A DNA stretch of 42,665 nucleotides from Actinomadura kijaniata NBRC 14229 (GTDB lineage Bacteria > Actinomycetota > Actinomycetes > Streptosporangiales > Streptosporangiaceae): assembly GCF_001552175.1 (NCBI RefSeq), contig NZ_BCQR01000107.1:1-42665 (forward strand). Reading direction: 5' to 3'. This document shows, one piece after another, positions 33,611 through 41,686 of the stretch; position 1 is the stretch's first letter, and each line of letters begins with the position of its first letter. A program made the translations under genes and the position numbers. The notes below the pieces were generated by a model. It saw nothing but the letters and a program-made list of their open reading frames with translations. It did not search any database and had not been told where the DNA came from.

Positions 33611-35044
33611 ATGGACGAGACGCTCGCCGACCTGGTCGCGTGCGAGGACGCGCTGACGTTCGTCAACGCCGCCGTCACCGCCACCGGCCAGCGCGAGTTC
33701 CACGACGACGCCTGGCGGCAGGTGCTGTCGCTGGGGTTCCTGCACGACTACACGCGGGAGAACTACCGGCACCTGTACGCCGCCGCGCTCGCCCTCGGCG
33801 TCAACGACCACAACGCCACGCTGATCATCCGGAACCTGCTGGTCCACGCCGCCGCCGTCGACGCCGACCGCCGCCGCGCCGAGGGCCGCCTGATCGCCCG
33901 CCGGCTGGAGCTGCTGCCCGCCCAGCGCGTCTACAAGCTGTTCGGCGAGCTGCGGCGGCTCGGCGTCAACAACCGCCGCACCCGCGCGATCATGCGGGAC
34001 TGGCTGGCGGCGCGCCCCGACCCGGCGTTCGACGCCGTCAAGTACCGGGGCCGCCTCAAGGTCGCCGCGCGCCACGCCCACCTGCGGCTGCGCGGCGAGA
34101 CCGGCGACTTCCTGTTCGCCCCCACCGCCCGCAAGCGCTTCGAGACCCCGATGTTCGAGAGCTGGCGGCGCGCCCACCACGAGCAGGCCGCGATCTACGA
34201 CCTGCCCTACACCGTCGCCGAGGGCTTCGCCGCCAAGCACGGCGTCCCCCGCGCGGCGTTCCTGGAACGCGTCGAACACCGCATGACCCGCCTGGAACGC
34301 CTGCGCCTCCAGGAGAACGCCCGCGCCCGGAAGGTCGAGGCGATCCGCGAGCGGGCCGACCTGCCCGGCATGGGCCTCACCCGCCTGGCCACCTACGCGC
34401 TGTCGCTGAAGCTCGACGACCGCGCCGCCCGCCGCGCCGAGCTCACGCGCGCCCTGCGCACCGCCGCGCTGCGCGCCGCCGGGGAGCAGGCGGGCCGCTG
34501 GGGCGCGGTCGCGGCCGTGCTGGACGACAGCTACTCGGCGACCGGCTCGGCGCAGAAGCGCCGCCGTCCCCTCGCCGTCGCCCTGGCCTGCCACCACCTG
34601 CTGGAGGCGCTGGCCGCGCCCGGCCGCTACACCGCGCACTGGACCTCCGGACGCGGCGACGCGCTGCTGCTGTACCCCTTCGGTCCGACCCCGCTCGGCA
34701 CCCGGATCCTGGACGCCCTCGACACCGGCCCCGACCGCCTGGTGATCGTGTCGGACGGCTGGGACAACGCCCCGCCCGGCCTGGCCGCCGAGGTGCTGCG
34801 CGTCTGGCGCACCCGGCTGGACCCCGGCCGCCGCGTCACGGTCACGCACCTGAACCCGGTGTACGACGCCGAGGGGTTCGACGTGCGGCGGCTCGCGCCG
34901 ACCGTGCCCACCGCCGGGATCCGCGACGCCGAGGACCTGCCGGTCCTGGTGGAGCTGGCCCGCTTCGCCGAGGGCCGCGCCGGCCTGGCCGAGCTGACCG
35001 CCTACCTCGACGCCCGCGTCGCCCGCTTCCTGGAGCAGCCGTGA
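33611..35044 (+). CDS. TROVE/Ro60-like protein with vWA domain
   Basis: A 477-aa protein. Residues 1-240 are helical, repeat-like and basic, with GVNDHNATLIIRNLLVHA, LGVNNRRTRAIMRDWLAARPDPAFDAVKYRGRLKVAARHAHLRL, resembling the HEAT-repeat RNA-binding ring of Ro60/TROVE proteins. Residues 295-460 form a von Willebrand factor A fold with an intact MIDAS: DDSYS (D305, S307, S309), T360 in PFGPTPLG and D382 in VIVSDGWDN. Ro60 has this same order of domains. In other organisms Ro proteins bind misfolded RNAs and Y RNAs and act in RNA quality control. GAGGGGGACCG precedes ATG, and a TAGCGT -10-like hexamer lies near 33488. The GTGA overlap couples it to the next gene. Family assignment is from motif resemblance. 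Confidence 0.65.
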   Translation: MDETLADLVACEDALTFVNAAVTATGQREFHDDAWRQVLSLGFLHDYTRENYRHLYAAALALGVNDHNATLIIRNLLVHAAAVDADRRRAEGRLIARRLELLPAQRVYKLFGELRRLGVNNRRTRAIMRDWLAARPDPAFDAVKYRGRLKVAARHAHLRLRGETGDFLFAPTARKRFETPMFESWRRAHHEQAAIYDLPYTVAEGFAAKHGVPRAAFLERVEHRMTRLERLRLQENARARKVEAIRERADLPGMGLTRLATYALSLKLDDRAARRAELTRALRTAALRAAGEQAGRWGAVAAVLDDSYSATGSAQKRRRPLAVALACHHLLEALAAPGRYTAHWTSGRGDALLLYPFGPTPLGTRILDALDTGPDRLVIVSDGWDNAPPGLAAEVLRVWRTRLDPGRRVTVTHLNPVYDAEGFDVRRLAPTVPTAGIRDAEDLPVLVELARFAEGRAGLAELTAYLDARVARFLEQP

Positions 35045-36201
35045 ACCCGCTCGACCTCGACCTGTCGGGGCTGACCACCCGTCCGGCGCAGGTGTGGGGC
35101 TCGGTCCGCCTGGTGCCCCTGGTCCGCGACGAGCCGGTGCCGCACCTGCGCCTGCACCGCCGCGCCACCAACGACGCCCCGAGCGTGGTGGACGTGGGCG
35201 ACGGCACCGCCTACGTGTCGTTCGTCCCGCACGCCTTCGTCGCGACCTGGGAGGGCGACCAGCTCCCGGCCGCCTCCTACGGCACCCGCCTGCTGGAGCG
35301 CGACATCCCCGAGGCTCCACCGCGTATGCCGATCCGGACGGTGCGCCGCATGGCCCGCCGGATCGACAAGAACCGGCTGCGCTTCCTGCCGCTGCACCTG
35401 GCCGTCGAGGGCTACCTGGCGCTGCACTTCAACGGCCCGGACGTCCTGTGGGAGGAGTGGTCACAGCGGGCTGTGCGCAACGGCCTGTCGCCGCGCGCCG
35501 AGGAGGCCTACTGCGGCGCGTGGGTGTCGGGCCTGGAGGACGCCCTGCGGATCTTCGAGATCCATCCCGGCCAGTGCGGAGTGATGATCTACGTCGCGGA
35601 CGCGCTCGCCGGGGCGTTCGCCGTGCCGCACCCCGACGACTACCGGGAGCTGCACCCCACCCTGGTGGAGGACCTCTACGGCGAGACCGTCTACCACTAC
35701 GCCCTGCTGACCCTGCACAACGACCTGTCGGTCCCGCTCGACGCGACCGCCGTGCGCTCCCTGGCCGATCTGCGCGCCCAGGCCGGGGCCAGGTGGCGCG
35801 AGTGGGCCGCGTTCCACGACGAGGTCATGGCGGGCGGCCTGTTCGACCCGGACGGCTCGCTGGAGGACGTGCAGTACCTGAAGGGCTTCACGCTGAAGCG
35901 GTTCCTGCCGTCGTTCACCCCGCGCCGGGAGAACCACATCGGCGAGGTGATCGTGGGGGAGGACGGCCGCGTCGCCTACCTGAAGTCGTTCCGCCTGTCG
36001 GAGGCCCAGATCCGCCGCGGCTACCTGATCACCCGGCTGGCCGCCAACGACTGGCGGCTGTCGGACGCCGCCGCCGACCTGGGCACCGACGAGGCGTCGC
36101 TGGCGCTGCGCCTGGAACGCGCCGGGTTCGGCCACCTGCTGCGCCAGGACGTCCTGGACCACCACCGGGCGCGGGCCCGCAAGGGGACCGGCACGGGCTG
36201 A
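35041..36201 (+). CDS. ARPP-2-like protein with C-terminal Fis-type HTH
   Basis: A 386-aa protein whose start GTG 35041 overlaps the preceding stop (GTGA). It opens LSGLTTRPAQVWGSVRLVPLVRDEP. A conserved central region follows: LRFLPLHLAVEGYLALHFNGPD, WEEWSQRAVRNGLSPRAEEAY, ALRIFEIHPGQCGVMIYVADAL and FAVPHPDDYRELHPTLVEDLYGE. I recall this pattern as the ARPP-2 domain of actinomycete proteins; that recall is not verified. The C-terminus (325-365: RGYLITRLAANDWRLSDAAADLGTDEASLALRLERAGF in successive pieces) resembles a Fis/NtrC-type helix-turn-helix. So it may bind DNA or RNA. Conserved pairing with a TROVE-like vWA protein points to one functional unit. The reaction, if any, is unknown. Confidence 0.6.
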   Translation: MNPLDLDLSGLTTRPAQVWGSVRLVPLVRDEPVPHLRLHRRATNDAPSVVDVGDGTAYVSFVPHAFVATWEGDQLPAASYGTRLLERDIPEAPPRMPIRTVRRMARRIDKNRLRFLPLHLAVEGYLALHFNGPDVLWEEWSQRAVRNGLSPRAEEAYCGAWVSGLEDALRIFEIHPGQCGVMIYVADALAGAFAVPHPDDYRELHPTLVEDLYGETVYHYALLTLHNDLSVPLDATAVRSLADLRAQAGARWREWAAFHDEVMAGGLFDPDGSLEDVQYLKGFTLKRFLPSFTPRRENHIGEVIVGEDGRVAYLKSFRLSEAQIRRGYLITRLAANDWRLSDAAADLGTDEASLALRLERAGFGHLLRQDVLDHHRARARKGTGTG

Positions 36202-36211
36202 CAGGCACGGG

Positions 36212-36394
36212 CTAGGGCCTGTTTCACAGTGGGCCTCAGCCGCGCACGCGAGCGCGTGACCTGACCTGCGGGGCCGACGCCGCAGGCGAGGGCCCGCGGG
36301 TCAGATCGCGAAGCGATGTCGCGCTCGCCAAGACCTGGTGAGGTGCGAGCCCCTGGGCGAGCGCCGTAGGCCAGGGCTTTGAAACACAGGCTAG
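36212..36394. repeat. Structured 183-bp element with terminal inverted repeats and CTAG flanks (MITE-like or ncRNA)
   Basis: CTAG occurs at 36212-36215 and at 36391-36394. Just inside, CCTGT-TTCA on the left faces its near-complement TGAAACACAGG on the right (allowing a 2-nt gap). The interior folds heavily: a 15-bp imperfect stem starting CTGACC (about 36260-36305, closing with GGTCAG), ATCGC-GAA-GCGAT, and GCGCTCGCC pairing with GGCGAGCGC. The right CTAG forms the stop codon (TAG) of the convergent PIG-L gene. The CTAG flanks look like a target duplication of an IS5-like MITE; an RNA gene beside a TROVE-like gene is the alternative. Confidence 0.5.
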
Positions 36395-37200
36395 CGCAGC
36401 CCGGTGAACAGGTCGTCCTCCCTCTCGGGGACGTCGACCCGGCTGAACACGCGGGTGAACGCCTCGCTGCCGAACATCGCCTGCCGGGCCTCCTCGGGCA
36501 GCCGCAGCAGGAAGATGCTGTCGCCCTGGCTGGCGTGCGCCTCCAGCGCCTTGAACTTGCGTCCGGCGTGCTCGGACACGTCCAGCACCGCGTGGATCAT
36601 CTCGTCGGGCACCCCGAAGTCGTCGGGCAGCTCGTCGAACCCCTCGATGCCCAGCTCCCGCATCCGCAGTCCCATCTCCCGGACGGCGGAGCGGGGGACT
36701 GCGGGGTAGTAGAGCTTGTCGGCGATCCCGGTCCGCTCCACCGCCGCGACCGCGACCCGGTGGGCCTGGATGTGGTCGGGGTGGCCGTAGCCGCCGTTCT
36801 CGTCGTAGGTCACCACGACCTGCGGCCGGTACTTCTCGATCAGCTCGGCGACCCGCGCCGCGCCCCGCTCGACGGGCAGGTTCGCGAACGCCTCGGGGTG
36901 GCCGTTGGCGTCCCACCCGTCCATGCCCGAGTCCCGGTAGCCCAGCGGCTCGACGTGGTCGATGCCGAGGATCCGCGCCGACTCGGCCAGCTCGGCCAGC
37001 CGCCGGCGCGCCACGCCCGCGTCGTCGTGGCCGGGCTCACCGGGCTTGCGCCCGCCCTCGTCGTCGCCCTGCTCGCCGTTGGTGCAGGTGACCAGGACGG
37101 TCCGGATGCCCTCGGCCGCGCACCGGGCCAGCAGGCCGCCGGTGCCCAGCACCTCGTCGTCGGGATGCGCGTGGACCGCCATCAGGGTGAGCTGCCGCAT
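36391..37200 (-). CDS. PIG-L family deacetylase (Mca/MshB-like)
   Basis: A 269-aa zinc-dependent deacetylase/amidase of the LmbE/PIG-L family. The zinc-binding motif HPDDE sits at residues 12-16 (MAVHAHPDDEVLGTGG), and a second ligand occurs in GGYGHPDHIQAHR. In actinobacteria relatives are MshB, which makes mycothiol, and Mca, which cleaves mycothiol S-conjugates; the family match is clear but which of these it is cannot be settled. Mycothiol conjugate amidase homologues often read HPDDE-S-S-K-G, whereas this one reads HPDDEVLGTGG, nearer to general GlcNAc deacetylases. GAGGAG precedes ATG. Its stop codon lies at the boundary of the CTAG-flanked element, so the element may have inserted at its very end. 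Confidence 0.82.
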   Translation of the reverse strand: MRQLTLMAVHAHPDDEVLGTGGLLARCAAEGIRTVLVTCTNGEQGDDEGGRKPGEPGHDDAGVARRRLAELAESARILGIDHVEPLGYRDSGMDGWDANGHPEAFANLPVERGAARVAELIEKYRPQVVVTYDENGGYGHPDHIQAHRVAVAAVERTGIADKLYYPAVPRSAVREMGLRMRELGIEGFDELPDDFGVPDEMIHAVLDVSEHAGRKFKALEAHASQGDSIFLLRLPEEARQAMFGSEAFTRVFSRVDVPEREDDLFTGLR

Positions 37201-37274
37201 GTTCCGGACTCCTCGGACGCACTGCTCGGACCGGGCCACTGTACGGCCAGGGACCGACAGTCCCACGGGCGGCC

Positions 37275-37787
37275 CTACCGGGCGGGCCCGTCGTGGACGT
37301 CGCGCAGCATGATCACGGAGAAGCCCTGGCGTTCGGAGGCCTCGGCCATCTCCTCGACGGTCGGGACCCGCTCCACGTTGATCCGGAGGCTGAGTTCGCG
37401 CTGGGCGCGGCGCGCTCCCATCGCCTCGATGCGGCGCACGTAGACCTCCCCCACGGTCGCGGGATCCTCGACGAGTTCGCCGCGCATCGGCCGGATCCGG
37501 CCCCGGTGCAGCACCTCCACCTCGTGGCCGCCCCGGAAGTTGAGCCGCCATCCGGCGGCGGTGAGGGAGGCGATCCCGTCCCCGACGGGGTGCGCGGTGA
37601 CCGGGACGGCGTACCGGCGGCCGGTCCGGCGGCCGGTGAACCGCAGCACCATGCGGCGTCCGGGCAGCGGCCCGCGCAGCGGTCCGGGCAGCGGCAGGCC
37701 GAGCAGGAGCCTCATGGCCGGGTTGAGCGCGCGCAGCAGCGGCGCGGGCGGCGGGGACAGTTCCACGGGCGGGCGGCGATCGGGCAT
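37275..37787 (-). CDS. Ddn-like (F420-dependent nitroreductase/deazaflavin family) protein
   Basis: A 170-aa protein with the split-barrel pattern of the F420-binding Ddn/DUF385 family: LRFTGRRTGRRYAVPV, then SLTAAGWRLNFRGGHEVEVLHRGR, where the RYAVPV and GW..N..G elements contact the deazaflavin. Members reduce quinones, nitro groups or other electrophiles with F420H2. The substrate is unknown. A Pro-rich N-terminal 30 residues and a short C-terminal helix complete it. It lies 74 bp upstream of the PIG-L gene on the same strand and 39 bp after the second glutamine amidotransferase gene, and may be co-transcribed with one of them. The LLM gene at 24818 shows that the strain is likely to use F420. 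Confidence 0.78.
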   Translation of the reverse strand: MPDRRPPVELSPPPAPLLRALNPAMRLLLGLPLPGPLRGPLPGRRMVLRFTGRRTGRRYAVPVTAHPVGDGIASLTAAGWRLNFRGGHEVEVLHRGRIRPMRGELVEDPATVGEVYVRRIEAMGARRAQRELSLRINVERVPTVEEMAEASERQGFSVIMLRDVHDGPAR

Positions 37788-37826
37788 GCCCCCACCCTCA
37801 CGCGGCCGCCCGCCGCCGTCCAGGGC

Positions 37827-38681
37827 TCAGACCTGGGAGGTGGCCTCCTCCAGCGACAGGTCGTCGACGGTGAGCGGGTGGGCGGGCGGGTCGAACGGGA
37901 ACAGCGACGTCGCCGTCAGGCCGTCGACCACCAGCAGCTCGCCGGGGGCCAGCAGCCGCCAGTCGGGGTCGTCGTCCATCCGTTCGCTGGCCACGACGTA
38001 GGCGGGGGTGGCGGCGTCGCCGGCCGCCACGTCCAGGCTCCCCGGCTCGTGCTCGGACTCCAGGTGCCGCACGTTCCCGAACCCGCCCAGCTCGGGGGAG
38101 AGGGCCCACAGCTCGTTGGGCTCGGGGTAGCGCAGCGCCCACAGCCGCCGGGGTTCGGCCAGCAGCAGGTTGAGGGAGTAGACGGGCAGCTCGGCGGCGA
38201 TGCGCCGGACGGCCGAGACCAGCCCGGCGGTGGTGTCGCCCTGCCGCCGGATCTCGGCGGAGATGTAGGCGAACACCCGTTCGGAGTCGGTCTGTCCCTC
38301 CATCAGCGCCCGGTCCACGTCGGTCAGCCACGAGTCGAGGACGTCGAGTCCCTGCACCACGCCATTGTGGGCGAACAGCCGGTCGTTCATGTCGAACGGA
38401 TGGGAGTTGTGGACGCTGACCGCGCCGGTGGAGGCGTAGCGCACGTGCGACACGAACGTGTGCGACACCACGTGCTTGGCCATCGCGGAGAAGTCGGTGT
38501 TCTCGTACGCCGCGATCGGCGCCCGGTCCCGGACCGGTTCGTCGCCCAGCGAGAACCAGCCGAGGCCGGTGCCGTCGGGCATCCTGCGGCTCTGCGTCCG
38601 GAGGCTCTGCGGCGCGTCCAGCAGCCAGAACGTCGCCCGCACGCGGGGCCCTCCGGTGGTCATCCCGAACAGTCGGCACAT
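37827..38681 (-). CDS. Class II glutamine amidotransferase (YafJ-like), paralogue 2
   Basis: A 284-aa class II amidotransferase. I start it at 38681 so that the chain is MCRLFGMTTGG and Cys2 becomes the N-terminal nucleophile; an ATG three codons earlier would hide it. Conserved blocks are DGTGLGWFSLGDEPVRDRAP, HVRYASTG (with Tyr82), VHNSHPF and FAHNGVVQG. It is a close relative of the gene at 7909-8886: gapless over 110 residues, but with the standard Tyr where that copy has Asp. The C-terminus is compact (TSLFPFDPPAHPLTVDDL). The amide acceptor is unknown. No synthase partner lies next to it. Confidence 0.87.
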   Translation of the reverse strand: MCRLFGMTTGGPRVRATFWLLDAPQSLRTQSRRMPDGTGLGWFSLGDEPVRDRAPIAAYENTDFSAMAKHVVSHTFVSHVRYASTGAVSVHNSHPFDMNDRLFAHNGVVQGLDVLDSWLTDVDRALMEGQTDSERVFAYISAEIRRQGDTTAGLVSAVRRIAAELPVYSLNLLLAEPRRLWALRYPEPNELWALSPELGGFGNVRHLESEHEPGSLDVAAGDAATPAYVVASERMDDDPDWRLLAPGELLVVDGLTATSLFPFDPPAHPLTVDDLSLEEATSQV

Positions 38682-38760
38682 GCCCACCACAATGGCCGAG
38701 GCCCCGGCCCCGCGTCAGCGGTTCCGGGGCCCGGGCCTCAGGTGGGGACCGATCCTTTAC

Positions 38761-38778
38761 ACGGGGGCCGGCCCCCGT
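38761..38778 (-). terminator. 18-bp perfect palindrome after the permease gene
   Basis: ACGGGGGCCGGCCCCCGT lies 19 bp downstream of the permease stop (38798, minus strand) and could form a hairpin with a CCGG loop. It is followed by GTAAAGG, so a T-run is missing and termination would be weak. Confidence 0.45.
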
Positions 38779-38797
38779 CGCGGGAGCGGCCGCGGGG

Positions 38798-40258
38798 TCA
38801 GTCGTGCGGCTGCTCGACGCGCAGCGCCTGCTTCTCGCGGACCTGGCCGCGCACGCAGAACCAGCCGACCACCAGCGCCAGGATGATCACCGGGATGGCC
38901 AGCACGGTCATGTGGCCCGCGCCGTCGTAGTCGAACCACATGAGCACGATCACGGCCGCCAGGAAGGCCAGCGTGACGATCTCCGAGACCGGCGACCAGG
39001 GCAGCCGGAACGCGGGCCGCCGCAGCTCACCGGTCTTGGTCCTGCGCACGAACAGCAGGTGGGACAGCATGATCATGGCCCAGCTGCCCAGGATGCCGAT
39101 CGAGGCGAAGTTCAGGACGATCTCGAACGCCTTCTTCGGCACCCAGGCGTTCAGCCCGACGCCCAGCACGCAGACCGCGCCGGTCATGAGGATGCCGCCG
39201 TAGGGGACGTGCGACCGGCTCATCGCGGTGGTGAACCTCGGCGCGGACCCGGCCGCGCCGAGGGAGCGCAGGATGCGCCCGGTGGAGTACAGGCCCGAGT
39301 TCAGCGACGACAGCGCGGCGGTCAGCACGATCAGGTTCATGATGTCGCCCGCGGCGGGCACGCCCAGCTTCGACATCACGGTGACGAACGGGCTGACGCC
39401 CTCCTTGTACTCGCTCCACGGCAGCAGCATGGCCAGCAGCACGACCGAGCCGATGTAGAAGATCAGGATGCGCCAGACGATCGAGTTGACCGCCTTGGGC
39501 ATGACCTTCTCGGGGTTCTCGGTCTCGCCGGCGGCGACGCCGACCAGCTCGGTGGAGGCGTAGGCGAACACGACGCCCTGGACGAGCACCAGCATCGGCA
39601 GCCAGCCGTGCGGGAAGACGCCGCCGTGGTCGAACATCAGCATCGGGCCGGAGTCGTGGCCGCCGACCTTCTCGCCGGTGACCAGCAGGAAGATGCCGAT
39701 GCACATGAAGACGATCAGCGCGCCGACCTTGACGATGGAGAACCAGAACTCCAGCTCACCGAAGATCTTCACCGAGATCAGGTTGACGGTCAGCACCACC
39801 GCGAGCGCGATCAGCGCCAGCACCCACTGCGGGATGGTGGTGAACATCTTCCAGTAGTGGATGTAGAGCGCGATCGCGGTGATGTCGACGACGCCGGTGG
39901 TCGACCAGTTGAGGAAGTGCATCCAGCCGGCGACGAACGCGCCCTTCTCGCCCATGAACTCGCGGGAGTAGGACACGAACGAGCCGGAGGAGGGCCGGTG
40001 CAGCACCAGCTCGCCCAGCGCGCGCACCACCATGAACGCGAAGAAGCCGCAGACCGCGTAGGCGATGGCCAGCGAGGGGCCCGCGTTGGCCAGCCGGCCG
40101 CCGGCGCCCAGGAACAGGCCGGTGCCGATGGCGCCGCCGATGGCGATCATGTTGACGTGCCGGGTCTTGAGGGTCTTGCTGTAGCCCTCGTCACCGGCGT
40201 CCACGACTCGCGCCGCCTCGGGGGGCGACGTTGCCGCCCGGAGCTGGTGCTCGCTCAC
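38798..40258 (-). CDS. ansP: Amino-acid permease, L-asparagine permease-like (APC family)
   Basis: A 486-aa permease with 12 membrane segments. The N-terminal TLKTRHVNMIAIGGAIGTGLFLGAGG is the APC amino-acid transporter motif (helix 1 unwound region GAIGTGLF). The fragments SSGSFVSYSREFMGEKGAFVAGWMHFLNW and FGELEFWFSIVKV are close to mycobacterial and streptomycete AnsP/GabP-type permeases. AnsP imports L-asparagine; other neutral amino acids remain possible. It starts at GTG 40258 with AAAGGCGG upstream. The region upstream carries three CCCAAA(A) repeats at a 21-22 bp spacing. Regulation by nitrogen or a repeat-binding activator is therefore possible. Confidence 0.87.
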   Translation of the reverse strand: MSEHQLRAATSPPEAARVVDAGDEGYSKTLKTRHVNMIAIGGAIGTGLFLGAGGRLANAGPSLAIAYAVCGFFAFMVVRALGELVLHRPSSGSFVSYSREFMGEKGAFVAGWMHFLNWSTTGVVDITAIALYIHYWKMFTTIPQWVLALIALAVVLTVNLISVKIFGELEFWFSIVKVGALIVFMCIGIFLLVTGEKVGGHDSGPMLMFDHGGVFPHGWLPMLVLVQGVVFAYASTELVGVAAGETENPEKVMPKAVNSIVWRILIFYIGSVVLLAMLLPWSEYKEGVSPFVTVMSKLGVPAAGDIMNLIVLTAALSSLNSGLYSTGRILRSLGAAGSAPRFTTAMSRSHVPYGGILMTGAVCVLGVGLNAWVPKKAFEIVLNFASIGILGSWAMIMLSHLLFVRRTKTGELRRPAFRLPWSPVSEIVTLAFLAAVIVLMWFDYDGAGHMTVLAIPVIILALVVGWFCVRGQVREKQALRVEQPHD

Positions 40259-40323
40259 GCCTGGTTACCGCCTTTCAACGGGGTGTCGGTGGGGGATGAC
40301 CCGGGGCAGTTTCGGCCATGAGT

Positions 40324-40373
40324 CCCAAACGTGTCAAAACGTCGCCCAAAAATAACCCCACGTGCACCCAAAA
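40324..40373. promoter_or_regulatory. Three CCCAAA(A) direct repeats, two-helical-turn spacing
   Basis: CCCAAA starts at 40324, 40345 and 40367, that is 21 and 22 bp apart, so the repeats face the same side of the helix. They lie 66-115 bp upstream of the permease gene in a 243-bp divergent gap. No further gene occupies this gap. Confidence 0.5.
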
Positions 40374-40501
40374 GTGACCGGTGACCGCTGGGACCGCCGG
40401 GGCGGGCGGGGCCGGTGGGGCGGCATGTCCGTGGCAAGGCGCCGTAACGTCGCGGGCAACAAAGATCCACGACTCGGGCCCGGATGCCGTACGGTCCCGG
40501 T

Positions 40502-41005
40502 ATGGGATCCCCGTTGGTGCTGCTGGACGTCGACGGCGTCCTCAACCCCTTCACCAAGCCGCGTCGCGGCGGCTACCGCCGCCACCGCTGCTCGCCGAAC
40601 GGGGTGACCTACAAGCTGTGGCTGAGCGGCCGGCACGGCCCGTGGCTGCTGGAGCTGGCCCGGGCGGCGGGCGCGGAGCTGGCCTGGGCCAGCTACTGGT
40701 GCGACCAGGCCAACGAGTGGATCGCGCCCCGGGTCGGGCTGCCGGAGCTGCCGTTCGTGCCGATCCCGCGCTTCCCGGGCATCGAGGAGGGGCGCACGCT
40801 GGGCGCGTGGAAGGCCCGGCACGTCGCCGGATGGACGGCGGGGCGGCCGTTCGTGTGGTTCGAGGACGAGCCCGACGCCACCGACTGCATCGCGGGCGAG
40901 CCGGACGTGGGCGAGCACCTGCTGGTCGCGATCGACCCCCACGTGGGGCTGACCGAGGACGACATCGGGCGGGCCGCCGCCTGGCTGCGCGACCTGGGGA
41001 GCTGA
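40502..41005 (+). CDS. Small HAD-superfamily protein (HAD_SAK-like)
   Basis: A 167-aa protein begun at ATG 40502, giving MGSPLVLLDVDGVLNPF. DVDG (9-12) is the HAD nucleophile motif, and the start at 40484 is an alternative. Later pieces are VTYKLWLSGRHGPWLLELARAAGAELAWASYW and FVWFEDEPDA. The arrangement is like HAD domains called HAD_SAK in Pfam, which were first noted in multi-domain RNA-repair proteins. Here the domain is free-standing, so phosphatase or phosphotransferase activity on nucleotide or RNA ends is only a possibility. A TACGGT hexamer just before 40502 would fit a leaderless transcript. It is divergent from the permease and convergent with the HNH gene. Confidence 0.7.
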   Translation: MGSPLVLLDVDGVLNPFTKPRRGGYRRHRCSPNGVTYKLWLSGRHGPWLLELARAAGAELAWASYWCDQANEWIAPRVGLPELPFVPIPRFPGIEEGRTLGAWKARHVAGWTAGRPFVWFEDEPDATDCIAGEPDVGEHLLVAIDPHVGLTEDDIGRAAAWLRDLGS

Positions 41006-41056
41006 CCGGGCGTCCCCCGGGGCGCCGGTCGCGCGGCCGGGCGGCGGCGCGCCGGG

Positions 41057-41686
41057 TCAGCAGGCGCGGAGCATGCGGGACAGCGCGTTGCGCTCGGCGA
41101 CGTCCACGGTCAGCTTGTAGCGGTGCTTCACGTCGATCCAGGACCGCGCGTACATGCAGCGGAACGAGGCCAGCGGGGGCGTCCACTCGGCCGGGTCCTT
41201 GTCGCCCTTGGCCTGGTTGACGTTGTCGGTGACCGCCCACAGCTGCGAGCTGGAGCGGTCGTTGGCGAACGCCCGCCGCTGCGCGGTGGTCCACCGGCTG
41301 GCGCCCGAGCGCCACGCCTCGGCCAGCGGGACCATGTGGTCGATGTCGACGTCGGAGGCGCGGCGCCAGGTGGCCCCGTCGTAGGGGCTCTTCCAGGTGC
41401 CCGCCACGGGGGAGCACCGGGAGTCGGTCCGCACGCCCCGGCCGTCGCGCTTGAGCACGGCCTCGCGGGTGTTGCAGGCCCCCGACACGGTCGTCCAGTG
41501 CGGGAACTTGGCCCGGCTGTAGCCGGTGCCCGGCCCCTCGGACGCGACCCTCAGCGCCGCCAGGTGGCGGGCGGCCTCGGCCTTGCCGGGCGGCGGGGGC
41601 GGCGCGGCCAGGGCGGGGGCGGGGCCCAGGGCGGGAACGAGCGCGGCCGTCGCGAGGGTGGCGACGATGATCCCCGTTCGCTTCAC
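41057..41686 (-). CDS. Secreted HNH-family endonuclease (DUF1524-like)
   Basis: A 209-aa protein from GTG 41686, which has GAGAGGAGAACCC upstream. It starts with a signal peptide (KRTGIIVATLATAALVPALGPAPALA). The mature part carries DIDHMVPLAEAW (114-125), AFANDRSSSQLWAVTDNVNQAKGDKDPAEW and two C-terminal Cys residues. The DxDH and ND...N...GDKDP elements give the beta-beta-alpha-metal nuclease core. A secreted nuclease for nutrient DNA or competition is plausible. Four to five cysteines in the mature region suggest disulphides. The convergent HAD gene ends 51 bp away. The Pro-rich part after the signal peptide may be a spacer. Confidence 0.85.
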   Translation of the reverse strand: MKRTGIIVATLATAALVPALGPAPALAAPPPPPGKAEAARHLAALRVASEGPGTGYSRAKFPHWTTVSGACNTREAVLKRDGRGVRTDSRCSPVAGTWKSPYDGATWRRASDVDIDHMVPLAEAWRSGASRWTTAQRRAFANDRSSSQLWAVTDNVNQAKGDKDPAEWTPPLASFRCMYARSWIDVKHRYKLTVDVAERNALSRMLRAC

